A stretch of DNA of 64,000 nucleotides. Source: Megaustenia siamemsis (lineage: Eukaryota > Mollusca > Gastropoda > Stylommatophora > Ariophantidae). Under the pieces are notes generated by a model, which made no database searches, had not been told where the DNA came from, and saw nothing but the letters and a program-made list of their open reading frames with translations. The position numbers and the translations under genes were made by a program. Where the stretch lies: the NCBI GenBank assembly GCA_032433765.1, contig JAVIAB010000139.1, positions 44,237,946 to 44,301,945 of the forward strand, in the 5' to 3' direction. This document shows, piece after piece, positions 1 to 12,419 of this stretch (its first letter is position 1; every line of letters begins with the position of its first letter).

Positions 1-914
<914 letters not shown>

Positions 915-1064
915 GTCTGCTGGCGATGCGGAGGGCGCGGACGAACGGAAAAAACATATATAGACAGCCAGACGGACATGGAGACAGACAGGCAGACAGG
1001 CAATGAGGTTGACGGGCGAGTGGACGGGCGTACGGACGGACAGGCAGATAGACAAATATAATAC

Positions 1065-1103
1065 GGGAGGTCAAAAAGTAATGCACACCAATTTTTTTCT
1101 CGG
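1065..1103 (+). repeat. mariner left terminal inverted repeat
   Basis: These 39 bases are identical to the reverse complement of 2369-2407. Perfect identity of the two ends suggests a young insertion. Confidence 0.96.
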
Positions 1104-1220
1104 CTAATAATAAAGATAGGAATATGAAATTTTGCACACTTGGAATATGACATGTTCCAATTATGTGCACCAAATTGCACAGCATTCTGATAAATATTAC
1201 GCAATCTATGAACCGTTAAA

Positions 1221-2304
1221 ATGGAGCTTGTCAACAATGTCCGTTACAAACAGCGAATTGTCATAGAATTTCTGGTTGCGGAAAAAGAAACTGTGGCAAA
1301 CATTCATAAACGACTGTGTGCAGTGTATAAATGTTCTGCAGTCGATAGGAGCACAGTTAGTCGCTGGGTTCAGAGAATTAAAGCTGCAGAAAGTGTACGA
1401 GTGGAGCTGCATGATTTACCGCGTTCTGGACGTGTTGCCTCGGCTACCAGCACAGACATGTTAAACCGGGCTGATGCCATTATTCGTAAGGATAGGCGTA
1501 TCACTAGTCAGCAATTGGCATTGCAGCTTACAGTCAGCAAGGGAAGTGCAATCGCAATTTTTAAAACTCTCGGATATTCAAAGATTTGCGCTCGATGGGT
1601 TCCTCGGTGCCTAACAAATGATCATAGAGTTCAAAGGAAAACATTCTGTTCTGAATTGTTGGAGCGTTTCGGTGTTGAAGGAGAAATGTTTTTGTCAAAA
1701 ATTGTTACCGGTGACGAAACGTGGGCACATTATTATGAGCCTGAAACAAAAATGCAGTCAATGGAATGGCATCATCCGCAGTCACCAAAAAGAAAAAAAT
1801 TCAAAACATCTCCATCAGCCGGAAAGGTGATGATCACTGTCTTCTGGGACATTGATGGTGTGATTCTTGTTGATGTAATGACAAGAGGTGAGACAATCAA
1901 CTCGACAGCTTACACTGCCAAAACATAGCAATACACTGACAAAACTCAAAAATCGGTTCCACAGAGTTCGGCCTAATAAGCCATCTGCAGATTTGTTGCT
2001 TCAACATGACAATGCACGCCCTCACACAAGTCTGGTAACACGGGAAGCAATCAACAAATTTGGTTGGACTGTACTGCCCCATCCTCCTTACAGCCCTGAT
2101 CTGGCTCCCTCAGATTTCCATCTGTTTGGACCACTCAAAAAATTCCTGCGTGGGACACACTTTGACAATGATGAGGGTGTGATCCGTGCAGTTAAAAAAT
2201 GGCTACGCGAGCAGGACAAAACTTGGTACAAACGAGGCATTCATGACCTAGTTTCGCGTTGGCGTAAGGCAATACGCTTGGACGGAGATTATGTTGAAAA
2301 ATAG
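1221..2304 (+). pseudogene. mariner transposase, split by one frameshift
   Basis: This encodes a cut-and-paste transposase. The first frame (1221-1928, 235 residues) holds the N-terminal helix-turn-helix region, a WVPR motif near residue 126 (WVPH in relatives) and the first catalytic aspartate in VTGDETW (residue 165). The second frame (open 1888-2304) carries the second aspartate in HDNARPH and the third in YSPDLAPSD. Exactly 34 residues separate the last two aspartates, the DD34D signature of mariner. The two frames join in the 1905-1930 stretch, where a one-base change accounts for the break; together they give roughly the usual 340-350 residues. The start at 1221 is the first ATG after the inverted repeat. 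With only one lesion, this is either a recently dead copy or a sequencing error. Confidence 0.93.
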
Positions 2305-2368
2305 GTAGTGTAAAGGGGATGTTCAGCTACAATCTGTGAAAATTTCACACATTTTGCCCGAATAGTTT

Positions 2369-2407
2369 CCGAGAAAAAAATTGGTGTGCATTACTTTTTG
2401 ACCTCCC
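2369..2407 (-). repeat. mariner right terminal inverted repeat
   Basis: Exact inverted copy of 1065-1103, ending GACCTCCC followed by TAC. Confidence 0.96.
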
Positions 2408-2409
2408 TA

Positions 2410-2969
2410 CGTATATTCAGTAGAAAATGTTATAAGTTTTCCTGAAATATGACTGAATTCATAATATGTTCTACAACGATCAATGGTTGAGAAGAAGCAA
2501 TCTATGCTGGTCACTAAAAACGCTGTGTTATTTAATTGTATATTAACGTTTGTTAAGGAGTCATTGTTTCTCTCATTTGTTCTAGCGATAATAAAGTGCC
2601 TCTGTCTTCTAAAGGTGACAGTATAGAAGTATAAGAAGAGTTACTTTTACGTGGCAATTAAGGGAAATAACTACTAAAGGTTTGATGAAGATTAGAAAAT
2701 TGGCGATGAAGGATTTGTAGAGCTAGCGGAAGTTACCACCGCCAGTTCGTGAGAAAGTAGAAGCGGGGCACTATAAGTTCAAGGAAAGATTACGAGAAAG
2801 GTGAAGAAGAGATATGGAACAAGGGACTACCACGACGTGTTTGAGGGAAAATGTAGGCAGTCACGATGAGAATATGAAAGGTTGGCGGATGAGAGAGAGT
2901 TTTGGTAGTATCGAGACCCTCGCGATAACTCAATAAAAAGAATATAGCCTGTCACGAATTGCTTATGGA
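2410..2969. other. No gene; decayed left flank of the 31-bp array
   Basis: No coding signal. From about 2640 onward, purine-rich phrases such as GGAACTAA, GAGAAAG and GTTT recur at irregular spacing. They resemble worn-down copies of the 31-bp unit that follows. Confidence 0.5.
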
Positions 2970-3420
2970 TGGGAACTAAATGAAAGGTGAGAAAGAGTTT
3001 ATGGAACCAAATGAAAGATGAGAAAAAGTTTCTGGAACTAAATGAAAGGTGAGAAAGAGTTTCTAGAAATAAGGGAAAGGCGAGAAAAAGTTTCTGGAAC
3101 TAAATGAAAGGTGAGAAAGAGTTTATGGAACCAAATGAAAGGCGAGAAAAAGTTTATGGAACTAAATGAAAGGCGAGAAAAAGTTTATGGAACTAAATGA
3201 AAGGTGAGAAAAAGTTTATGGAACTAAATGAAAGGCGAGAAAAAGTTTATGGAACTAAATGAAAGGCGAGAAAAAGTTTATGGAACTAAATGAAAGGTGA
3301 GAAAAAGTTTATAGAACCAAATGAAAGGCGAGAAAAAGTTTATAGAACCAAATGAAAGGCGAGAAAAAGTTACTGGAACCAAATGAAAGGCGAGAAAAAG
3401 TTTATGAAAATAAGGGAAGT
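2970..3420. repeat. 31-bp minisatellite, about 14 units
   Basis: The unit begins GGAACTAAATGAAAGGCGAG and continues AAAAAGTTTAT. Central units differ at only a few sites (GGTGAG/GGCGAG, GAAAGAG/GAAAAAG, ACTAA/ACCAA). Units at both edges are increasingly diverged. No open reading frame spans it. Confidence 0.95.
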
Positions 3421-4253
3421 GTGAGAAGTAGTTTCAGGATATAATTGAAGACGAGCAAGAATTTCTGGAGCTAAGGGAATTGCTATGAGAGGTTTGTACA
3501 AATAAAAGGAAACTGACGTCAATTTATGGAACTAAACAGTGAAAGTGGAGTTAAGTAAAAGTTTGCGGACCATCGCAACAAGTCGATGGAAATAAAAGGT
3601 GGTTGTACGAAGTTCATGAAACTAAGAGGAACTACGAAAAGTTTACGAAAAACTAACAATTAAGTGAGTTTTAGTTTGTGATGCTAAAGAGGCCACGACA
3701 GCGAGTGTTTGAAACTAATGGACGTAAAAATTACTATTAAAATTTGATGTCTTATAAAGCACAATTTGACGAACTAAACATGTAGCGAGAATGACTTTAG
3801 TTAACAAAGAGACAATGACTGAAAGTTTCGTGAACTAATAGAGGGAATGCATTTAAGGAACTGGGGTATTGGGTGTTGTCAAAATGTAATTATGGAACTA
3901 GGAATCACAGAAAGAGCTTATGGAGATGGACACATGTTATGTATGGATAACTTCCATAAGAGCTCAGATCTACATTTCAGCAAATCCTGCACATGAAACG
4001 GCTAAGAATTGTAACTATGCCTGTTCATTGTAGTCGTTCCTTGCTCTCCCTCTAGCTCTCTTGAATTTAGGCGACATTCCTCGTGGCTATAAGATCTAGC
4101 AGTCGTACCAGAGTTACAGATTCACGAACATTATCGACAATCGCAGATTGCATCTCCCCTCGACGCCAACGGCAACAGAGGAAGGATAGAAGTAGAAGTA
4201 GTAGAAGAATACTTCTTTTAATGGCGCTATGGATATGCAATCTGTCCACAGTA
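3421..4253. other. Decayed right flank of 31-bp array, then unrecognised DNA
   Basis: Until about 3700, imperfect copies of GGAACTAA...GAAAGTTT continue at loose spacing. From 3700 to 4253 I see nothing that I can name; the short ORFs around 4067-4358 have no recognisable content. Confidence 0.45.
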
Positions 4254-4482
4254 AAAAATAAAAGTAAAGTACCTCCGTCAAGCCAAGTGGCGTATAGTAA
4301 ATATGGTGTTAGTGACCATAAATGTTACAGACCTTTGGCACATGATTTTTTGTGGTAATGTGGTCGGTATTACGCCCGTGCCGCTTTATTTTCCTGGGTG
4401 AACCGAAAGCCGTCGGTTGGGATCGAACCCTAACTCTTGTCCTTTATAGTCCAGTTCACTAACCACTGAGCTGTGATCTGTC
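4254..4482 (-). mobile_element. SINE-A copy, internally deleted
   Basis: tRNA-headed SINE on the minus strand. The 3' tail (AGTAAAGTAC) is at the left, and the promoter B box (reverse of GGATCGAACCC) and A box (CTGAGCT) are at the right. Compared with full copies it lacks about 25-30 bases around the GGGTACCGGATTTTTT segment. It was probably dispersed by LINE machinery and transcribed from its internal pol III promoter. Confidence 0.9.
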
Positions 4483-4504
4483 TAGAATGGGCACATTGCC
4501 TAAC

Positions 4505-4932
4505 GCGATGACGTAGTACACACGTTTGACAACATTGGACGTACTCCCAAGGCTTGATTCACTGAAAAGATCGTCGCCAGATGCACGAACACCGTAGCAA
4601 AGCGTATAATCTTTAAAGGGGAACCTTCAGCTAACTAGGCACAGTGACTCTACATACGTGAGCTGGAAGTAATCATCCGTAGAACAAATATAAACAAAGC
4701 TGTTATAGAACAACTTTCAACTCAATGACGAAGTGAACTTGACAACAACGGACGTATATATTCACACCGCCAGATTCGCTGAAACGTTCGCAGCCAGGTG
4801 CACAAACTCCGTAGCACCGGTGCAGAATCCTTTAAGTGGGACCTCCAGTTGACTTTAGCTCAGCATTCTACACTAGGGAGATGAAACTGATCAGCCTCCA
4901 ACACAAATCAAGCGGCGATTTATAGAACACAA
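4505..4932. repeat. Ancient tandem duplication, about 216-bp period
   Basis: Two diverged blocks (about 4505-4720 and 4721-4932) share ordered landmarks: ATGACGWAGT, TTGACAACA, GGACGTA, GATTCRCTGAAA, CCGTAGCA, ATCTTTAAA/CCTTTAAG, ACCTYCAG and TATAGAACA. This looks like two monomers of an old duplication or satellite. Confidence 0.75.
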
Positions 4933-4956
4933 ACTATTTCATCATCTTCTGGGCTT

Positions 4957-5072
4957 ATGAAACTGGGTGGTTAGATTGCGCTTTTGAAACTGGGCTGATA
5001 GAGTAGACTACTGAAACTGGATGGATAGAATGAGCTTATAAAACTGGAAGGTTAGAACAGGCTTCTGAGATT
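4957..5072. repeat. 27-bp tandem repeat, four units
   Basis: Four diverged units, each starting GAAACTGG (AAAACTGG in the last) and ending in GCTTTT-like sequence. Confidence 0.8.
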
Positions 5073-7204
5073 AAAAGATGGGGTTATCAGATGTCAAGCC
5101 CACAGGCCACATATATTCGTGTCACTGGTGCTTTTTTTAAAAAAATATAATAAATATGTTTATCACCTTGTCAACCAACCAGACCAAGCAACATTTGTTG
5201 TTGTCTATTCTGACTTTTGTTATTAAGTTCTGGAACAACTTGCTATGAGAATTATTAATTTGTAAACTAAATGGTTCAGATTGTTGAACTAATTAATTGT
5301 AATAATTATTTTGTGAAATTAAAGAGCGGTGACAATTAGTTTAAAGAAATAAAAGAAATCGGAGGTAGGGGTTTGGGTGGGTAAATATAATTTTATGAAA
5401 AGAAGAATCGATTGTCCCCAGCAATGTCTTGCAAATACAGCAGCAGTAAACACAACAAAATGTCGGATCGAAGCGTCATACGTTGACGTCACAATTTGAA
5501 TACCACGAGACCAAAAAAAGATTCCATTACTATCTTTTGATAGCTGTTATTATAGAATACACGAAATGAAATACAATTCTCCCCTCTGTACATACTGGCG
5601 ATCTATATCTTTTCGTAGGTTTACCGTTGTTTTGTCGATGCAAATATAATAACGCTTCTCACAACCTTTTTTAAAGCAAAATCACTAACTCATTGCTCCA
5701 TGGCGTGGAAAAACTCGATAAAAAAAACAATGGCGTCTTCTACACAGAAAATGATGACGAGTACACAAATGAGTACAGGCTAAGAATAGATAAACCAGAC
5801 ATGAGAATGGAAATCGATTCTCAGCAGTTATATTTCTAGCCACCTCGATAATTATAAAACATATCGGATACAGATTTAGGAAACAAAAATACACCCAAAA
5901 TCACACGTTTCATAACAAAGAATTATTCATAAATAAAAGTCACGCTTACTTGAAGTATGTAATATTAGCTAAATATAGAAGATAGGTGATGTAAATAGAA
6001 GTGTAACAACAGCGATTAAGAATGTTGGATATAAAAATTGATAGAGTGTTTTGTCTACCCGATGGCATTATGGTAAAAACGTAGTTGACATATAGTGAGA
6101 CATAGTTTAACATCTATTTGGCAGTGTCTACTACAAAGGCTTGTTTCCTGTCAATGTCGTGTCACAGGTGGAAGGAAGCTAAATATAAAATAGCAATAAA
6201 ATTAATCGTTTTCAATTGCCAGTTTGGTGTTTGAAAATAACTTAAACGATGTATGAAAATAACTTGAGCGATGTATTTTTAAATATTGCATCAAAAGATG
6301 TTTAGACTCAGCCTATATGTAGAGACAATGTTTGAACTTTGACCTGCCAGTTATAAATGTCTTGATAGCGAAGTATGTTGTAGGATATATTTTCTGATGT
6401 CATTTTACTCCCACGGATTTCCAAAACAATTTTTTTTTTTCACAAAAGTACTTAATTTCTATTTTTGATGTTCTGAGTGTCTCCTCATAAGGCTATTTCC
6501 AGGCTCTTTGTTCCCGTTTCATTTATATTTAAACGTTGCGACCTGGATTTATTTGAATGTTGGTATTTCCTTAATGGTTTTTTCTGTTTTGGGTATAAAC
6601 AGAGATCACTGAGTATTATTTAAAACGTCTATCTTATTTCAGGTTTGTGTTTAAAACGGAAGAAGTGAGGAAAGGATTTCCGGAAATGGGGGGAACACTA
6701 AGTGAATAATAGTTGACGTGGGAAGGCAACATGACCGAGGTAAAGTTGAGGGTTCAGAACTGTGCTTATGTTCCGAGTGACAGTTATAGCAATTCCTTTC
6801 TATGGAAAAGGGAAAAAATAAATGGATTCACTGTGTAGGATGAGATATTAGTTATTATCTCATATCAGGGGGGAAGAAATAAGAAATCACAGAGGGCGAA
6901 CGCAAAGTAGTTGCCACTCATGGCGTGTCCTTTCTTACTTGTTCTTAATTTATTTCTGTCCCTACTGTTTATCCATAGACATTTTTATTCTCCCTTTTCG
7001 TACGGGTGGTGCCATTTTCCTGGTATGTTATTTTCTATGGTACCACAATCCAGCGGCGTATACTGGTTTCGGGGTATGGGCTACCGCTGACATAATAAAT
7101 AAAGACATACATTATATTCAGTAGGCTAACATGAAGTAATGTTTGCTAATGACATCACTACACTTTAAATTACTTGTTTATTTATATGTAAACTCTATCC
7201 GTCT
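5073..7204. other. No gene recognised, AT-rich
   Basis: About 2.1 kb of AT-rich sequence with no motif-bearing ORF, array or SINE/LINE match that I can see. A 69-codon minus-strand ORF at 5685-5894 and a 61-codon plus-strand ORF at 6939-7124 have no recognisable domains. Confidence 0.5.
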
Positions 7205-7434
7205 TGTTTGGGACGAAAATGTCTCGATGACTTTGTCATTGAAAGTACTGTTGGGTTGGTTTCTAAGTTTCTGAAGGAATTATTTCTCAATTGACATTAT
7301 TGCCGAACCAGATAAGCGTTCTTGTGTCTGAGTTGAGCGACAATAAGATTTGATTCTCTTGAGAGCAGAAAAAGTTCTTTCTACAGATGCTGATGCCCAT
7401 AACGTAGTTATAAATAGGTTAGGAAGTTCTGGTA
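7205..7434 (-). pseudogene. hAT transposase C-terminal (dimerisation) remnant
   Basis: Read on the minus strand from about 7430 downwards, one frame gives ...WASASVERTFSALKRIKSY, then RSTQTQERLSGSAIMSIEK, a TAA stop at 7280-7282, and in-frame beyond it NDKVIETF. This is the conserved hAT-family C-terminal dimerisation block (typically S-x-E-R-xF-S-x-L-K-x-I-K-xx-x-R-s-t-x-x-q-e-R-L), as also found in ZMYM1-like domesticated proteins. No catalytic core is visible nearby, so it is a short fossil. The match is by eye, but the motif is strong. Confidence 0.8.
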
Positions 7435-7998
7435 ATCAGACATAGTTTCACTTTAACTTTGTGACGCTTCTGATTGGCTAGAGCTAAAAATAACACATGA
7501 AACCGCATTTTGTATAGGTAGCTCTCGCTGTATTATTTTGATGGGAATTTTTGAATGCCAAGGTCATTAAATCTAAGTCATACAGAAGAGAACTGTACCG
7601 CTGCTTATTAGCGGTTGTATGTACTATCTTAGAGTAGTTTCGGTTTCATTCACAAACGTTATAGTGGCTATAGGAAAATCTTGCTTTAATAAATGCAAAT
7701 CAAAGCAAATAAATCATATTGGCCTACGGAATGTGTAATAGAATATTCGGAAATTTGTAATATAATTTTTTTTTTAATATAAATTATAATTTCCTTTTGT
7801 ATTTCGTTGTTATGTTCAGGCTACCGGCGGTAGCTGCGGTTGCATAGAGAATACGTCATTGCCACAATCATACTTTTTTCTAATGATTTTACACCTCTTA
7901 CTATTTGTCATTTCTATAAAACTGAGATTTAGCAAAAACCTTCTCAGCATCATCAAATCACGTACTTACTATGTTTAAATATTATTTGTCTATACCCT
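7435..7998. other. No feature recognised
   Basis: AT-rich sequence with no supported coding, RNA or repeat signal. Confidence 0.5.
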
Positions 7999-8085
7999 GT
8001 GCTCTATGTGATTCCTGAGCTCTATGTGATCCCTGTGCTCTATGTGATCTCTGAGCTCTATGTGATACCTATGCCATATGTGATC
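7999..8085. repeat. 18-bp tandem repeat, about 4.5 units
   Basis: Units of CTCTATGTGATCCCTGAG with small changes; the last is decayed (CCATATGTGATC). Confidence 0.9.
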
Positions 8086-8248
8086 ATGGGTGCTTGTATG
8101 GTTTTTATTAAAAAAAAAAAAGAAATAATGTCATGTCACTAGTGTTAAGTGGGCGGAATATGGTGTTATTGTTCATTTTTAAGAAAATATAGTCCGTTAC
8201 ATTTGTGGGTATGTAATCAACACTACGTCAGGCCGCATTTTTTTTTCA

Positions 8249-8512
8249 AAAACACTCAAGTACCCGCATTTGGTTTTCAAAAATACACATGTACCCGCGT
8301 TTGGTTTTCAAAAATACACATGTACCCGCGTTTGGTTTTCAAAAATACACATGTACCCGCGTTTGGTTTTCAAAAATACACATGTACCCGCGTTTGGCTT
8401 TCAAAAATACACATGTACCCGCGTTTGGTTTTCAAAAATACACATGTACCCGCGTTTGGTTTTCAAAAATACACATGTACCCGCGTTTGGTTTTCAAAAA
8501 TACACATGTACC
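8249..8512. repeat. 31-bp minisatellite, about 8.5 units
   Basis: The unit is AAAAATACACATGTACCCGC followed by GTTTGGTTTTC, almost identical from copy to copy. Because 31 is not a multiple of three and the unit lacks plus-strand stops, all three plus frames stay open and share one repeating peptide. These ORFs are a by-product of the repeat. Confidence 0.97.
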
Positions 8513-8936
8513 TCTTTTTTTGTTATAGTGTCTGAACATGTAAACCGGTCGATCGGGGCAATGAACGCGATCTCCTGTCCACAGTGCAAGCTCATTAAAC
8601 AATTATCTACTGCAGATTCCGAATTTCATTAGATTCGTTAATAAACAACAAACACAATCAAGAACAGGCAAGTGATTATGTCCCCCCACATATTTTCTAC
8701 CTACAGTTACTCGTCATTTCTACTTTTGACGTTCTCCCGATGTTCTTTTAAGATTGTCTGATTTCGATTTTCCTCCCTCACTGTTTTTATTTTCAGTTGC
8801 TATACTGTACGAGCTGCACCCTTCTCATTAAATGCACATCTATTATTGGAATGTGCACTTCTGATGTTCTTAATTCAGCTATATTTTTTGTCCTGTCTCT
8901 TCAGGACATCCTCGTTCTTTTTAGTGATTTTTCATT
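8513..8936. other. No feature recognised
   Basis: Unique-looking sequence between two arrays; nothing can be supported. Confidence 0.5.
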
Positions 8937-9232
8937 TTCTTATATCCTTCATATATCCTTCAAATATCCTTCATACATCCCTCATATATCCTTCATATAT
9001 CTTTCATATATCCTTCATATATCCTTCATATATCCTTAATACATCCCTCATATATCCTTCATATATCTTTCATATATCCTTCATATATCCTTCATACATC
9101 CCTCATATATCCTTCATATATCCTTCATACGTCCCTCATATATCCTTCATATATCCTTCATATATCCTTCATATATCCTTCATATATCCTTCATATATCG
9201 CTCATATATCCTTCATATATCCTTCATATATA
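8937..9232. repeat. 11-bp tandem repeat, about 27 units
   Basis: The unit is CATATATCCTT, with variants CATACATCCCT and CATATATCTTT. A higher-order pattern (CATACATCCCT recurring every several units) is visible. Confidence 0.96.
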
Positions 9233-9678
9233 CACAATGTTTCGTTCGTTCTTATCCAGAGTTAGCAGTAGGAAAAGCTATAGTAACCATTAGGCGTCAT
9301 GGCCAAGCTGGTGTAGATGCAATAAAAAAAAACGGTTATGATATCCCTTAAGTTCCCTATTAATTTTTGTCACATTAAAGTGGACAGTTCGCGATAACAG
9401 TATCGCTGTAATAATAATTGACAGCCTATACAATCTATATCTGTGACAGTTATTGTTAACGAATGTATTAGAAGTGAGGAATTATGAGATTGTTTTGTAA
9501 AACTAAAAAAACTAAATACAAACTTCAGGTAAGGTTTCCTTCAATTAATCCCTCCTAGGCCCCAATGCAGCACACACGGCAGAAATCACCATTCTCAATG
9601 CTAGACAACTCACTAATTGCTTTTGTTGATCTTGTCTTTTCTAAGTCCATAGTTGAGCTGTCTATTTTATTCATGCAC
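9233..9678. other. No feature recognised
   Basis: No coding or repeat signal that can be supported. Confidence 0.5.
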
Positions 9679-9832
9679 TAGAGTTTATTTTAGTGAGGGT
9701 AAGAAATTAGAGTTTAGTTTAGTAAGGATAAGAAATTATAGTTTAGGTTAGTAAGGATAAACAATTAGAGTTTAGTTTAGCAAGGATAAGAAATTAGAGT
9801 TTAGTTTAGTAAGGATAATAAATTGGAATGTA
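9679..9832. repeat. 29-bp tandem repeat, about 5 units
   Basis: The unit is AGAAATTAGAGTTTAGTTTA followed by GTAAGGATA, with one or two changes per copy. Confidence 0.93.
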
Positions 9833-10712
9833 CTCTACACGAAAAAGGAGGGAATAACTCTGTATACTGCAAGACAGAAAAAAGTTATCAGCGATCAGTT
9901 GAAGTTCATCTCGTGGTAGATGCGTAACAGGTGTAGTCACGTGATTATAACTGAAAGTCAGTTTATATGCTAGATGCAATCTTATAATAAACTTGAAATA
10001 TAATATAATAATACAAGTTCAAATATACTACCTAAACCTCAAAACCCGTCTTATTAAAAACTGAAATGCGATCTTATATTAAAGCTCAAAGTAATCATAG
10101 TTTTAACGCTTAGATTATAGAGTTTATATGTGCAAGAGAGAGAATATATAATAAATAAAAGAGAAATCATTTGCAACAATAGAGATGTTTTGTTGCAGAA
10201 GAATCATGAGCGTGCCATTGGCATTTACAAATAACATTAAACCGTAAATGTCAACTTCCTTACCAAGAACACGTGCACGCTAACAGCAAAGACTGTTAAT
10301 AGTTGTTGAAAATACTAAAAATATCACGGAAATGATTTTTTATGGATTAAACTAATAACCTCAATGCAAGCACATATAGGAACCATTGACGACAGAAAAT
10401 AAACAATAATATATTATACAGTTTTCACAAATGCTCATGGAGAACCTCGCCGGTGACACGGGTTACGTGCTCTGTGATGAGATTAGCTTATATAATCAGG
10501 TGATTGATCTGAATGTTAAAGAACACATTAGAAATACAATTACAATAATTGAGTTGAAAGGAAAAAGAATGCTTCGTAATATTATATGTTTGTGCTTTGA
10601 TATGTGAGAACCCCGTAACAGTTGTTCTTGGCACAGCCGATCTCAAAGAGATGTAAAGTGTCCGCCAGTCTATAGCCAATCCTTTATCCTTTAGAACAGG
10701 GATGGGGGTAGA
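9833..10712. other. No gene recognised
   Basis: AT-rich sequence without supported features; the ORF on the minus strand at 10488-10679 has no recognisable motif. Confidence 0.5.
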
Positions 10713-10714
10713 CC

Positions 10715-10762
<48 letters not shown>
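10713..10762. repeat. (TA)n microsatellite
   Basis: About 50 bases of alternating TA directly abutting the 3' end of a LINE fragment. Confidence 0.97.
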
Positions 10763-10765
<3 letters not shown>

Positions 10766-11270
10766 CATTAATGACGATACCGGTTGGCGTAGGCGATCAT
10801 GTCCTTCCACAATCTTCTATCTACAGTGCATCGTATCAGTTCTGTTGTTGACTGTTTGCCATGCCATGACTCAAAGCTATCTTGTATTTTCTCTCTTTCT
10901 CGCCCGCGATCTCTATTTCCTTATATTTTGACCGTTGTAATCAAGTATTCAAATTTTCCTCTTCTCATGATGTGCCCGAAAAATGTTGATTGTTTCTTTC
11001 TGATGTTTTTTAGGAGCTCCCTTTTTTGTGTTGGCCTCTTTGCGAATTTCCTCATTGGTCTTTTTAGCTGTCCAGGGAACTTTCAACATTCTTCTCAGAA
11101 ATCCCATCTCTCTGACCTCTAACTGACTTTTCATTAGTTTGTTTTCTGTCAGAATTGGTTCTATATAGCATCGATGAACTCTCTTTCTCACTTTTATTGA
11201 CATAGATTTATTGCATAAGATATTTTTCATTTTCTGAAATGCTATTTTGGCCTGAGCTATTCTGCCTTTT
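10763..11270 (-). mobile_element. LINE-alpha (RTE-like) 3' fragment
   Basis: The minus strand encodes the region after the reverse-transcriptase core: KNILCNKSMSIKVRKRVHRC, then GFLRRMLKVPWTAKKTNEEI. This matches the C-terminal part of LINE-alpha copies at 27 kb and 63 kb. The 3' end (GCGTAGGCGATCATGTCC on the plus strand) is at the left. Several frames are needed to read it, so it is dead. Confidence 0.88.
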
Positions 11271-11287
11271 ATTATTTATATATATAA

Positions 11288-11527
11288 TGGGAGTCGAGAA
11301 AGCTCAGTGGTTAGTGAACCGGACTACAAAGGACATGAGGTCAGGTTCGATCCTGATCGACGGCTAACGGATTCACCTAGCTCTAAATGGGTACCGCTCT
11401 TTTTTCTGAGAAAGTAAGCGACACGGGTACCGACCACATTACCCCAAAAATCATGTGCGGAGGAAGGTCTGTAAAAATTATGGTAACTAACACCATATTC
11501 CCTATACGCCTATATTCCCCATATATA
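11288..11527 (+). mobile_element. SINE-A copy, diverged
   Basis: The head carries AGCTCAGTGGTTAGTGAAC (A box) and GGTTCGATCCTG (B box). The body ACCGACCACATTACCCC and the block CACCATATTCCCTATACGCC follow in order. The final GTACTTTACTTT tail is lost or replaced by AT repeat. More diverged than other copies, so probably older. Confidence 0.92.
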
Positions 11528-12027
11528 TAATAAAAGTGCAAAATAATTAAGTTTGAAGCAAGTTACTATGAAGGATTAATAAATACTCTATATGAATACG
11601 ATGAATGAATGATGAATACTCTATACAGCAAGCGCAAAAAAAAGCAACGCAATACGCTAAGAAGTAAACGCGGAAGAAGAGAATGTTTCTTTAATGATTC
11701 CCAGAATAAGATTAAGAAGAAGAAGAGGTAGATTAGGAAAGTGAGAAAGTATATGGGACACTATTTGTAGAGTAGATCAAAACATTCTTCTACAAGGGTA
11801 AGCAACTCTTGCACTATAGCTAACTGTAAAGGGAAATTATCGACTGGACAAACAATGTCCGTGAGTAGACTTAGGTCTACTGAGTTATCATCCTTATCTC
11901 TAGTACCTAACCAAAACTACTGGGTCTGATGTTTGTTATCTACCACGACGACTTCATTAGTAGTACAGTAGTACATGAAAGGACATCACAAGGCGATGCT
12001 GAAAATCAATTAATCTCTAATATCTCT

Positions 12028-12068
<41 letters not shown>

Positions 12069-12419
12069 ATTTAAGGTAAAAGCACTTTTAACTTAAGTTC
12101 TGATAAAAGAAAACAAAAAACCACAGTAGTTAGTTGTATCATCCTATCAGTCTCCGGACTCACCGATTTACTTCCCTTGTAAGAATCTTGGTCGAGATTG
12201 TTTTTTCTTCCTTTCGTCTAGAAGCAGTAACCTTTGTCAAACTAGTTCGTCTGTCTCCTGCAGAATCTGCCTTTATTCGCTCTTTTCAGTTAGATATATT
12301 CATACATCGACACTGTAAATCACGTTTACAGACGTCTTTATAGTATAGAACCGGCCTCCCTTTGCTTCTTTTGTAAATGTTAACTATAAATGTTTCCTAG
12401 AGCAAATTATACGATGAGA
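11528..12419. other. No gene; (TC)n at 12022-12067
   Basis: Only a TC-rich microsatellite at 12022-12067 can be named. The remaining bases show no supported feature. Confidence 0.55.

Larger units (their letters stand above)
1064..2407 (+). mobile_element. mariner-family DNA transposon, near-complete
   Basis: An element of about 1.34 kb bounded by perfect 39-bp terminal inverted repeats (1065-1103 and 2369-2407) beginning GGGAGGTCAAAAAGTAATGC. Both ends are flanked by TAC or TA, as expected for mariner TA target sites, although the outermost base pair is ambiguous (one extra C on the left). It carries one transposase gene broken by a single frameshift. Length, inverted repeats and DD34D spacing all fit mariner. 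It sits about 150 bp downstream of the GATA array. Confidence 0.95.

Noticed and set aside
4067..4358. Arg/Ser-rich short ORFs on both strands
   Set aside because: They run into the SINE-A copy and have no recognisable content.
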